A stretch of DNA of 64,000 nt from Glandiceps talaboti (taxonomy: Eukaryota > Hemichordata > Enteropneusta > Spengelidae): the NCBI RefSeq assembly GCF_964340395.1, contig NC_135554.1, positions 5,492,975 to 5,556,974 on the forward strand. The letters run 5' to 3'. A program made the position numbers and the translations under genes. The notes under the pieces are model-generated. The model searched no databases and was not told the DNA's origin. It saw only the letters and a program-made list of their open reading frames with translations. Positions within the stretch are counted from its first letter, which is position 1. Each line of letters begins with the position of its first letter. Positions 32,695 to 44,257 of this stretch are shown piece after piece.

Positions 32695-35600
32695 AACACG
32701 GCATGACATCTTTGAAATATATCTAGTGTGTCTCTTGAGTCTTCCAAAGCAAAGGCTCATTTCTAAAATGGCGGAATGGTGAAGGAATGAGCGTGACCAG
32801 GAGTGAAAGCTACATGGTGTTGAAATTTATATACGGGCTGTAGCCTGTAGGTATAGAGATCTGCTTCGTATGAATTGTGTCAAGGCTGGTAACAGGTGTG
32901 CCCTACCAGGAAATATTGCAAATTCAGCATTTTATCCAGTAACCGATATGAAGGATAATAAATATATCATTATCTTCAAAATTGGTAAAATTTGACGAAA
33001 GACAAAAATGTACAATATTAGCCAAATAAAAAACACACAAAAACAGAACGAGTGATTTCGCAATATTCATAGTCAAGTTCAAAATAAACTTTACTCGTGT
33101 GTCAATTTATAATGATCATGAATTTCCAGTATTGCTCTTACGAAAGCGCATTTTAATATTTTCATTAAAAAAAATTAATTTTATGTAGTTAAGCCACCCT
33201 CATAAATACTGAAACTTTCACCAACTCAGTACCAGGGTCCAATATCGCTGCATGTTTGCTGGTACTCGAAGCACCGCTGATGCAAAAGGTAGTAGCTGAA
33301 AATATGCATAAGGTATTCATATGCAAATGATGTCAGCCAAAATTATCGCAAACTGACACCATGGTGAGTTAATTGTTGCAGTGATCGCTTACGAGGCATG
33401 CATGAGGCGCTGAAAAAATAATTACAGCGTTTTGCTTTGCTAAAACATATGAGAAGCTGGGCAAGAACCTGCGCAAAACCACATTATAAATATCCCATAT
33501 GGTGAATATTCATGACGCATGAGAGCGTGTCAACACACTTTCTATTAGCAATGTTGAGGTCGAGAAACTATCGACTGGGGGTCAACAAACTTTTCATATA
33601 AACTTCCACTTTCCATATGTTTCCACTCAGGATCATGGCGGAGCATTCGCAGTTTCCGTATTAGGGAAGTAGCGCACCGCTGACGTTGCTCAAAATAGAC
33701 GTTACATAGACAAATGTAAGATGTTTCTACAGATAGCTTATCGCGCACAACATTCTTCGGATTTCGTATTGTATTCTAATTCACTTTCAGCGTAGTAGTT
33801 ATATTTGATCGGCAGATATTTTGGAAATTTAGGAAAGGGTTAAACTGTGAAATATTATGACAAATGTTTTTTTGTGTGACTGAGAATAACATAATTGACA
33901 TGTTTGGCCAAGCTCACCGATCTTGAATTCTATAAATTAGTGCTTGAAGTATTTGTGTTAAATAGCTTGCAGTGTTATTGATTGATCTTTGAAACCGGTC
34001 AAACTATAGCTATGCCAAGTTCGATCGATTTGTTATTCAAATCTCTCCGTCGTCATAATCTTTATAGCTAACATTTTTATGATGGGTGGTGGTGCCGCGT
34101 ACACTGGCGATTTCACAATGAACGGCCTTAAATACAAAGTCCGTCACATAAAACCTCGTTTGATATTGCTATTAGTATAGTTAGACCTTTTTTTTGGAAT
34201 TTATCCACGTGTAATTCTAAATTGCTAGGTTTATGCATGAACGATATGTATGAATATAATACAACTACGCATATGTTTGCGCAGATGTAGACCATACTGT
34301 AACTTCATTTTGCTCTGATTAGTACCCCCCCCCCCCCCGGCTTTAAAATTAATCGGGGGAGGGCGTAAATGCGAGAAATGCTGTAGCGGAGCAATGGGAA
34401 ACCAATTCAAAAATAGAAGTGTATTGTTACACCATCATTCAAATATTCTCCCAACTATAACGTAATAGTAGTAGCCACAGACTGTCACGGTACATAGCAA
34501 AGATATCGAACAAGCTAATAAGCTTATTTATATCTCAAATGTACATTAAAGTTATATTTTTATTGGAAACAAAGAAAAAGGTCTGTCATAATTTTTATTT
34601 CAAAAAAAATTTCAGTCCTACTTTAAAAAAAGAAAAAGAAAAAAAAACTAGCGCTGTGATATATTTTTAACACCGGAATAATATATGTGTTTTATATATT
34701 CAAAAAAAGAGTCGTGTTCGAAGAAATGCCTTAATACTTTGAATTTTACATAGTACCTTCCTTAAATGTAGCTAGAGTTGCATTTGTATTACCATTAGGA
34801 TATGTAGAACCATGCACCAGAGACACTATCATGGTGAATTAATATGTTCATTTCAAATCTCAGCACGTTCAGTTCTGCATTCAATTTATCTGCTATGTTT
34901 CAACAAATGTTGCTGTTGTCTGTAATCATCTGCATCAACTTTATTTTTTTCACCCAATAATTTAAAATGCTTCAATTTTTACCCCGTCTTTAGCTGTGTA
35001 CGGTGTGCTATGGTGTACACATGGACTAGATTTGTCATCGTCGAGCTTACTAAACGACGTTCCCTGTTTGTTTTTTTCAAAGGTCGCTCACATACACTAC
35101 TAGAGTTACAGTACTGACGGATCTAGAAAATACATGGCAGCGGTCTTTCCTGCAATTATGTGCGTCCCTAGATTACCAGTCGGAGTCGCCGTGCCTACTT
35201 TTTTGTATTCAGTTGCTGTCTATACTCAGTGGCCGCCAAAGGCGCTTTTGCAAGTATAAGCATGAATCAGAGCTATGAATGGATAGTGAATTTCTAAATT
35301 CTGAGTTGCTATTATGTTCTATCGTTGCTATTCATTTGTTCGCTTATGTGAAAGGAGACCGCGATGACCCGACAATTGTACAGGTAGACAATTGTGATGC
35401 ATTGTGTAGGAGGCCAAATAATTTATTGTAAAATTATACAATGCAATACACGACTTGCCAAACTGTGTGATGTTCGTTGTGCCTTTAGTAAACAAAACTA
35501 GACAAAATTGACGCATTATGTGTCACTGAAATTAATTGCACCCGTCTTGCATGCCTTGACGGCGTGGTACGGTATCATCAAATGATGTTGGCTGGCTATA
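32693..35600. other. Intergenic region, no gene recognised
   Basis: Only short open frames without domain signatures. A C-tract lies at about 34325-34337. A stretch near 33560-33620 carries an AACAAACTTT word shared (inverted) with the repeat in the patched-like intron. Confidence 0.4.
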
Positions 35601-35604
35601 CAAA

Positions 35605-35785
35605 CCTTCCAACCTATCCACATGTACCTACCAACCTACCTTCCTACCTACATTCCTTCCCGTCTCTGTGCCTGCCTACCTGCCTCAGTACCTACATTAA
35701 TGTACCTACCTACCTACATTGTTGTACCTACCTACCTACCTACCACCCTAAATTCCTCGATCATTCCTTCCAATCTACCTGCCTG
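35605..35785. repeat. Degenerate (CCTA)n tetranucleotide repeat
   Basis: CCTACCTACCT-type runs interrupted by ATTG/ATTC variants. Confidence 0.85.
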
Positions 35786-36725
35786 CCTAGTAGACATGTT
35801 TATACCTACTATTATACGTACACATGCGCACATACACACATGACATATTTAAACGTAGCAAGGGTCTCACTTATTGTTCTACAAATTATATATACGGAAA
35901 GTTTCGGCTCTTTCATTTCAGTAAGGTATATAAAAACCACTTTTATATCCCACAATAAACTATTGAAATTTGATTAGTATTAGTATTAGTGCACTATATG
36001 ATGTATGCTATCCATAGATGACTGTGGTTTATCATTCCACACCCCGCGGATATATTTTAGATCGATCGGTTATTTATTGACCAAGTTATAATCTTGCTAT
36101 TCATGTTTTCAGAATTCACCCGATTTCGACCTTGAATCAATCCTTTCATCTCTCAGATAAGTTTAAATATCAATGAAAAGTTTGGCTGATGGCTTTCAGA
36201 TCCTGTTTGTTATGAAACCACTTACACAACCTGAAAACACACTTTTATTTGACAGTTTTTATCATCATCATTCTTGTGTAAGTTGGGTTCATATCAATTA
36301 TGGCTAATTTTGCATTTAAAAACAATTGTTAAAGATGTCCACAACTTGCATATTTCAGAAACTAAACAGAGAACACAATTCAAATGTCTCGACTGTGAAA
36401 GAACTCTTGAACAATTAATTTGACCTTTGGCATTGTCATAGATCTTCAAGTTGGCCTTCAAAATCATGTCTAGCATTTGCCAAATAGCGACGACGAGTAT
36501 ATGACGTAGGAGTTACTCTGGCGACTGTCGACATTGAAGTTTCATCTGTATTATAGTTATTTGGTCACACGTGTATGGTAGGGATGTTATCAATCGCTAC
36601 TCGAAGAAGAGTGAAACTCCGAGTAATGACTCATAACATCCATGTCCTCTGGATTAAGTCTATAATGCTCTGCTATGTATACTAATGTAGTTTACATTGA
36701 ACACTGATCTCTCAACCGAGATACT

Positions 36726-36730
<5 letters not shown>

Positions 36731-36757
<27 letters not shown>

Positions 36758-36798
36758 TGTATGTATGTATGTATGTATGTATGTATGCATGCATGCAT

Positions 36799-36837
<39 letters not shown>

Positions 36838-36855
36838 CGTGTGTGTGTGTGTGAG
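36731..36855. repeat. (GTAT)n(GCAT)n(GCAC)n(GT)n compound microsatellite
   Basis: Four successive related motifs, each differing from the previous by one base per unit. This records stepwise mutation and expansion. Confidence 0.97.
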
Positions 36856-37306
36856 TGTGTGTGATACTTGAAGTATGCTAATTCGTCGTAAACACGGTGT
36901 AACCTATATTATTACTCAGTGGATTTTGTCACGAGATGCGTTATCATCTTCGTGGGAGGACGGTGGTGTTGCCACTACTATGACTCATGTATATGGATGT
37001 ATTATTTACATTAAGTGTACTTTGAAAATCACTCTAGAATACTTAATTATTACCCTAGTCAAATTGCTAGCCTTTGTGTGATTAAAGTTGTAATTATTTT
37101 TTGTCGCCAACAGTTGTGCTAGGTATTCGTTCCAGTCTCTTTCAAAATGACAGAAAGTACTTAAAGTATTACAAATATATTTTATTGCTCAGATGAATTC
37201 TATGAATTTTTCCCATTGATATTTTTCTACAAGTTGTTTGTAATACATCCGATCATGTTGAAGGTACTTCTGAATCAGATTACGTAGTGCAATTTTTTTT
37301 ATATAG

Positions 37307-37579
37307 GTGTACTGGTTGAAACTCGCATGCTCAAGTCCGTATGCAGGGTTCGTGTATATCGAACAGTGCGACGCACCGTCAGGAAGCTATAGCTATTGTA
37401 ACAGATCTCTTGATCTTGCCCGGACTTACAGCGGTAGAGCGCTACTGTTTATCGTTGTTCAGACAGACAAAGACTCATACAGGTTTGCGATAAAGGGGAT
37501 ATCTGAGAACAAGAGCCAGGCGACTCGAGGTACCCATATGACAATGAAAACATTGTCTGAAGCTTTTAAAAAAAAATAA
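37307..37579 (+). other. Possible orphan 3' exon (unclassified)
   Basis: An acceptor-like sequence TTTTTTTTATATAG precedes 90 open codons ending TAA. The translation (for example DLARTYSGRALLFIVVQTDK) has a protein-like mixture of residues and no repeat character. No partner exon upstream was found and no family was recognised. It may be an exon of an unmodelled gene, a retrocopy piece or chance. Confidence 0.2.
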
Positions 37580-37647
37580 CAATATACAAATATTAAACCT
37601 AAGGCAGTTTTTACAAATTAAGGGCGTCTCCACTGAGTAACGAAGTT

Positions 37648-37687
37648 ACACCAACACCAACACCAACACCAACACCAACACCAACGC
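37648..37687. repeat. (CACCAA)n hexanucleotide repeat
   Basis: Six to seven perfect ACACCA units. Confidence 0.95.
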
Positions 37688-37689
37688 GT

Positions 37690-40285
37690 AATACAGTGTC
37701 CCAAAATATTCAACCCGTGTTCCACTGTGGCATAGTAGTTCATAAGATTAACACGCTAGGCTTGACTCGCATTTTGGCAATGATCCTGATGGTTTACAAC
37801 AAGGCCATTAAAAGTTGGTGTCGTTGTCAGTTCAAAGCCGTTTAGGTCAAATAATAGATAAGCAATTTTAAAATATAGGTTAGGTTAGAGTCATTTTTGT
37901 CAGATAGACGCAAATTAATTATTTTTGATTAAAAGAGCATAACTGAGATGGAGATATTTTGATCTTGACCTGCACGACCACATAAATAATTAGCATAGTA
38001 ATCGACGAAGGGGAATAATTGACTCCACAAGTTGGCCACGGCTTTTCAGCAATAATTTAGGGAAACTTATGACCAATATATCATAACCCAGTAAATATTT
38101 TACAGGTTTTATTTCAGCTAAACCTACCTAGCTGTTACTATCAACATATGTTGTTGAAATCTTGCCCCGATGTTGGATCTGTTTTCATCGGTTTATATTT
38201 CATGCCTCGGGCATATATTGCTATTTGTATTGTTCAGTTGACCTTCGATGTCCGATTGGTAACAATGGTTGGGGTATCATGACAACCTGCAACTCCAACC
38301 TCTTAATTTTCGTCTCCTTCTCCGTCTCCATCTTTCTTTCTGTGTACATATATTTTGTAAGTTAGAGTTGATTAATCGAGACACGTACATGATGTATTTT
38401 GTGATGACGTAATTCGACTGTCACATTAAATAATGTAGTCTACGTCACCATTTGTATATATTATTCAAATTTGGTGAATTCCGATATTTTAATCTCTTTG
38501 CCAAGTTCTGCTGTTATTTTTGTCAACTACAGTGATTAAAACATGTCAAGACATTGGTGGAAGTAGACACGAAGATGTGTTGTTTTTAATTTCAATGCAA
38601 ATTTACCATTGGAAAATTTACCATCGTGAAAGCCATGAACTACTAGTAGTTTGGTCCGAGTCAGTCAGTCCGACCTTGTACTGTAATGTAGGACTTTTTC
38701 AGTTCATATGATAAGTTTACGGGTATCAATTCAATTCCAAACTATTCATGGTCGGGTGTTGTATTCAAAAAAAAACTTCTATGTATGAGGTCGGGTCTAT
38801 TGATAGCAGTAACCCCGCTCTAGGGTGAAATGGAACACCTTGCGTTTGTGGGTCACGTTCACGCCGCCGCTTGAGGGCGCGATCAAAAAATCGCAATGAT
38901 AAACACAAACAGCATTAGGACACTCCAGTGACTGCCAACAAACATCGTGACAAAGGAGCGGGTTTGTTTTATCTATACAATGCACAGCCACAGTTCCTAA
39001 CTACAGAGCATAATCATTGGTTACATCTATACTAGGTTATTGGATATCATAACCTTTAATTTATAAAACAGAAAAACAAAAACAATATGTTGTTTCGTTT
39101 TGTTTTCACATTTTCCATTTGTACACATATTTGATAACTGTTTTTTTTCATAGTAACATCTTTCCTATTTCGTTTGACATTCTAAAGCAACTTATACTTT
39201 ATGCTGAAACACGTGTATCAAATGCAGCATGCCGTTTATTAAGCCTTTAAGGTCTTGATTTTCGTAACGCTGTGTAAATACTTTATTTAGGGTGTCTGAG
39301 TTAAAGCCACTAGTACTGCAAAGGGAGAGATGAGTAGTTTAAAAAATCGGGAGTCGGTGGATTTTGAGCCATTCTACTTCTCACCTTACAAGAACTCATT
39401 TTACCTTTAATGGATCTGTTCGTACCCCTAAATGCAAATTTCTATTTTAAAAAATGCCGTGAAATTGAGAAAAAGAATAATTTTTGCTATATTAAATGCC
39501 TGGCACTAAAATAAAGTAAAGTGTCAATAAAAGATTTAGATTTTCTTACTGAATGCTAGCGTTATATTCATAGCACTACATAGTACTACTACATTCTGAT
39601 TTGAAATTAATTGTGTTGTCTGAAACATTTTCGATATGGCCAATTTAGTTAGATGGGGGAAGGGGGTGAGTCTGAGGCCTGACTAAAATAATGTAGGTGT
39701 TTTTTATCCTACATTGAACTATTAATTTCAACCCCCCCCCCCCAAGTCCGACAACCCAATTCCATGAAACAGCGCCACCTATAGTTGAAAGTCGTCATTT
39801 AACAGGAAATACTGTAGTCTCACTCAGACCACTAGTCGTTAGTGGTCTGAGAGTCTGATAAGCAATCAATGCATTTCATATTGATATTTGTCTACATACA
39901 TAAACGCTATAACACCCTGAGTGAAATAACTGTATATAAGTTCTATACAAACTCAACTTGAAATGTTTTGTCATCATTATGTATGGCTTGTTTTAACTTC
40001 TTTGTCCAAGATTTTTTTTTAATCGACCTACCTGGTACCTACCCAATGTGATGGGCTAGGTTGCTCGTTGAATAGCTTTGTTATTTTTTCTGGCCTAAAT
40101 GTAAAATATAGTAACTAAGCTAGTATAAAAGAAATACACAATATGTATACATGTACACAGTTTATTTATTTTAATGTTACCATGTACCAAAATGTATTGG
40201 TCTTCCTGTACCTATTGGTAATGAAAATATTGTTGACAGTATTACAAAGTAAATGACACTTATTCTCAGCAATAACAATCTCATA
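37690..40285. other. Intergenic region, no gene recognised
   Basis: No recognisable exon. It contains a perfect 12-bp hairpin at 39823-39851 (CTCAGACCACTA, 5-nt loop, complement) and a C-tract at about 39731-39743. Confidence 0.45.
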
Positions 40286-41955
40286 TAAGGGAGCCGTCAT
40301 TATTTATGGCCTGGGGGGGGGGGGGGGTCGGAGGAATTTAGGGGGGTCACTTAAAAATTGGAGATGGCCAGGGGGGGGGGGCGGGCTACTAAAAAATGAG
40401 AGAAAGGTAGGGGGGGGGGGGGGCTACTCAAAAATTTGTTCACAAAACTTCTGTACACGAAAATGGTGAGTAAACTGTAACACCAAATACAATTTTATTG
40501 TCAAAATTTCTGATAAATGAAAAATATGGTATAGAAAATACACAAATTGTCAAAATTTCTGATTATTGAAAATTATATTCCAGTGAATTTTGTGACGTCA
40601 TCCCTCAACATTATTTCTGATAATGTACACTATTATTGCAGATGACATACATTGGCACCAAAACCCTGTGTAAATTTAATTCAATTTTACTTTTCACCAT
40701 CTGCAAATTCACTGGTATTGGCAAAACTGTAAAATAATAACAATAATGCGCGCACTGCCAATCCATAATGGACTCAAGCAAACTTTGCACTCCATAATGT
40801 ACTTGGCTGTCGCCTCGCACAATTATGTCATGCAAAGGTTGCTTTTGCCCAGTATCGGCTGGCAGGGTGTGCATTATTGTCTAAATATATAGAAAATACA
40901 ATCCCTGAATCACAGTTTTGTAGGATGTCATCTGGCCTGATGGAATTGTTGCAGTACATGTACTGGCATAAGATCTCACAGAAATGAGAAAACACACTGC
41001 TATTGCGGATTATTCCCTTAACCCTTTCTGTACTGGAGAAGAATATGAAACAATACGGATAATCGATTTGTAAATGTAGTAATACTACATCATCAGGAAG
41101 TAATATTTCTCAATCTAAAATCAAGTTGATATATAGAAAAAAACTTGCAGACTAACAAGAAATTTTGCCTTTAAAAAATGGCGGGAGAGTTTTTAGTACT
41201 GAAAGGGTTAATAGCCGACAGATTAAATTAAGTACCAAGTGATAGACAACTTTGTTTGCTGTGTATAAGAGTCTAGTTGCTAATATTAGTATTATGACAA
41301 GACCATGGTAACTGTGGTATACATGTACAGGGTACATGGTTTCAAATTGTTATAAGGCTCAAAAACAAAGCACAAGACAGTGTCAGTGTTTTACAAGGAG
41401 TAAAATAAAAGGAGACATGTCTGAAACTCGTGTGTAAGATACAATAATGAGAAATGGCATGAAATGGCATGAGGCAGCTATAGGAAATTTAACCATATGT
41501 TTATAGCTGTTACCATACTGGGAAGCAGTTGATATTGAATCAGTTTCTGAAAGATTTGCCTTTTTAAATACCTTGAAAAAATGGATGAGGCAATACAGCA
41601 CACTTATGCCAAACAAGTGTTTGTCTACACTGTTTAGGTGAAACTAGTTAACTGCATCAAAACATATGCAGTTGACTGAATTGGAGTACCAAGATTGCCA
41701 GCTCAAATACTATAGAGTATCTAAAATGTTAATCCCTGTCTGTTTTTGAAATCTCCTGAGTGTACTGTAAAAACAATACATCCCAGCTTTCCATTTTTAA
41801 AATTATTCACTTTAAACTTCTGTAAACACCTCTTTACCATATTTCTTTTTATATATGAACACAACATCTGAATATGAATTATGAGAAATACATAAATGTA
41901 ACTTTTATAAATAACAAGTGATAAATATATGAAACATTTTAAACATATATTTCCC

Positions 41956-42309
41956 AGAATGGAAAACTTTCACAACTGAGAGTCAAAGAGTTAGAAAAAT
42001 ATTTAGATCATCATCATCTAAGTAAAAAAGGAAAGAAAGACGATAAAATCAAAGCAATCATGGCAGACTGTCTCAGGAAATCAAATGTGGATACCTCAAT
42101 GTTAAAAAAAAGCTACTTTATCAACTGACAGTGAAACAGATGACAATAGTGATGATGATGATGTTGTGATCCATGAACTTGATGGTACATGTAGTGACAG
42201 TGAACATGAACAAAGTAACATTATGAGTCAAATCTCAACAGAGTCAGTGGTTGTAACAAGAGGTGGTAGGAGGGCTGGTTCCTGGTTGAATGCTTTCAAT
42301 AAGTACACA
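41956..42309 (+). pseudogene. Transposon-encoded ORF, C-terminal exon with SAP-like motif (frameshifted)
   Basis: A splice acceptor (TATATTTCCCAG) opens an exon with LRVKELEKYLDHHHLSKKG and KDDKIKAIM, a SAP-like DNA-binding helix pair. An A8 run near 42103 shifts the frame by +1. After correction it continues with acidic SDDDD, VVIHEL and ends GRRAGSWLNAF...T-stop. The tail motif VVIHEL and the basic/aromatic end recur in the 857-bp element at 46353. The role is unknown; accessory transposon proteins of this layout often carry DNA-binding or nuclease domains. The homopolymer indel could also be a sequencing error. Confidence 0.55.
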
Positions 42310-42730
42310 TGACTCTTTAAAATTAATGGCCACCATGTCACCATTTTGTAAGTAACTCAGTATCTCAATACATATTTTGCAGTAACTAACCAAGTGCACA
42401 TCTCCTCAATATCTTGTTATCACCACATGTATAGTACAAGTGATGAATGCCTGTAGTTCATATACCACACATGTATACAATATGATTACCTTCATGAGGT
42501 GATTTAGTGTCATTTGAATTTGACTTACTTTTAACATATGTATGAATCTTGACCTTGATCTCTCTTTTTTATTTTTTATCAGTTCATCAGTTCAGATCAC
42601 TAAAATTTAGAACCTTTGATAAATTCACATTTTCTGGTAATGGTATGCAATGATATACAAGTGTTTATAATATACCTAGTGATAATGCTGTGCCATGATT
42701 CGCTAGAATCAGTCACGTGATAGGAAAATG

Positions 42731-42752
42731 ACTATTTCCCTAGGGAAATAGT
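42731..42752. repeat. Perfect 22-bp palindrome
   Basis: ACTATTTCCC followed by TAGGGAAATAGT, perfectly self-complementary. Its core ATTTCCC/GGGAAAT is shared with the larger palindrome 100 bp downstream. Confidence 0.95.
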
Positions 42753-42854
42753 TCCATCAACGTTTACATGGTCACGTGACCACCGCGCGTTCACAGCAGG
42801 TCAAAATGGCAGCTTCTGACGATGTCGTCTGCCACCGCGAGTTCACAGCATGAG

Positions 42855-43071
42855 GTATATTATAAAACACATATTGACTGGCCTATATTCGGGCTATAGC
42901 ACCTGTTCATTACCCCCTCGTGACTGTGAGTTGCCAGAATCACATGCTATTTCCCTCGGCCTTTGGCCTCGGGAAATAGCATGTGATTCTGGTAACTCGA
43001 CACAGTCCCTCGGGTGTAATAAACGGGTGCTATAGCCCTCATGGCCAGGCAATATGTGTTCAATATATACT
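42855..43071. mobile_element. Palindromic MITE-like element nested in the TIR transposon
   Basis: The two halves mirror about position 42963 (GGCC TTT GGCC). The inner 22-bp stem CCAGAATCACATGCTATTTC... is perfect. Outward pairing includes GGGCTATAGCACC and ACATATTGACTGGCC with scattered mismatches. A related fragment lies at 6110. Confidence 0.75.
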
Positions 43072-43246
43072 TCATGTGTAAATGATATGGGGACATGGGG
43101 GGGGGGGTCATCCAAATTTCTGATGTCAGGGAGGGGGGGTCATTGATTTTTTTGAGGAAGATTGGGGGGGGGGCACTCGAATTTCCATATTTTACAGAAC
43201 AATTCCTCCGAGACCCCCCCCCAGGCCATAAATAATGACGGCTCCC

Positions 43247-43798
43247 TAAAGCCTGTTCCACAACAGTCTTATTTCACATTTGTAAATATTTTCCTGTCAC
43301 TTTATTTAGTGGGAACACAAGATTAATTTGTAATATATCAATAAATATAATTTATGGTATGCAATATATTATTCTCTTCATAGTAATTTTACATGTACAA
43401 ATCCATACACTATAAATAAAATAATAAATATCAAATATTAAAAATTTAATTGTTACATGGATGGAGCTGTGAGAAAGTACACTGGTGAGTGATACCATGA
43501 ATGCAGTCACAAATGGTAATATACAGGTGCAGTAAACTGTAATTTTTTCAGTGGGTGGGCAATTGTTTCAATCAGTAGCAGGAGAGGAGCAAACAAGGAA
43601 GAATAAAGGCAGGGAAGTCATGATTTTGATACAATGGGAGGGGAAAACATTGTGTACATCAAAACGAATTGTTGGTATAGTGGAGAGTACAAACATTTCA
43701 GTGGTGGGAGTGGGTAAGTCATTCTCAATATTGGGTGAGTAGTGGTATATATCTTTCATCAGGGGGAGGGCACATAAGAACAGCTAAACACCCACAAT
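43247..43798. other. Noncoding sequence between mobile elements
   Basis: AT-rich, with one short open frame (43551-43742) lacking any signature. Confidence 0.4.
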
Positions 43799-43836
43799 TT
43801 TTTTTTTTTTTTTTTTTTTTTTTTGGGGGGGGGGGG
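43799..43836. repeat. Poly-T/poly-G tract
   Basis: About 25 T followed by about 11 G. Confidence 0.95.
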
Positions 43837-43929
43837 TTCTATTAAAAACACCATTTTTGGTCTGAAACAACATAGTTAATGAAAACCACAACTCTGCCCA
43901 TTGGCTGCACCTAAATATACTTGCCACAA

Positions 43930-44180
43930 CATTTTCTTTGGCCAACTACAGGGGATTCATTGCAAGCATGCAGTTTTGATGTCAGACGGTATCAATTTCA
44001 GTGAGACTGGCCAAAAGGCTTCTTTGTTATGACAAATACAATAAAGGTAACAGAGATTGACCTCAACTGTAACAGCATTTCACCGTGAGGTCAGTCTCAT
44101 TGAACTTGATACCTCAGCTAATCAAAACACTGCATGCTCATGGTTAACCCCCTTTATTCTGGCAATAGAAACACCCCATG
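43930..44180. repeat. Imperfect inverted repeat, about 80-bp arms
   Basis: GCATGCAGTTTTGAT followed by GGTATCAATTTCAGTGAGAC in the left arm pairs with GTCTCATTGAACTTGATACC and ATCAAAACACTGCATGC in the right arm, spaced about 40 bp. It overlaps the 3' flank of the transposase pseudogene and may be part of that element's end or a foldback repeat. Confidence 0.65.
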
Positions 44181-44257
44181 GTCCTCACATTCTTTACACA
44201 TCATTTCTTTGTGAAGACTTGTTACCATTGGTAACATTCTCAACAACTACTGCAATG

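Larger units (their letters stand above)
40289..43246 (+). mobile_element. 2.96-kb TIR DNA transposon, TAA target duplication (Harbinger-like)
   Basis: The left end GGGAGCCGTCATTATTTATG continues GCCTGG plus a G-run, then GGAGGAATT. The right end is its inverted complement, closing ...TAATGACGGCTCCC at 43246. TIRs are about 50 bp. Both sides are flanked by TAA (40286-40288, 43247-43249), which fits the 3-bp TWA target of PIF/Harbinger elements. Inside lies a decayed ORF tail (41956-42309, plus strand) and a nested palindromic repeat (42855-43071). No transposase domain was seen, so it is probably an internally deleted copy. Confidence 0.8.
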
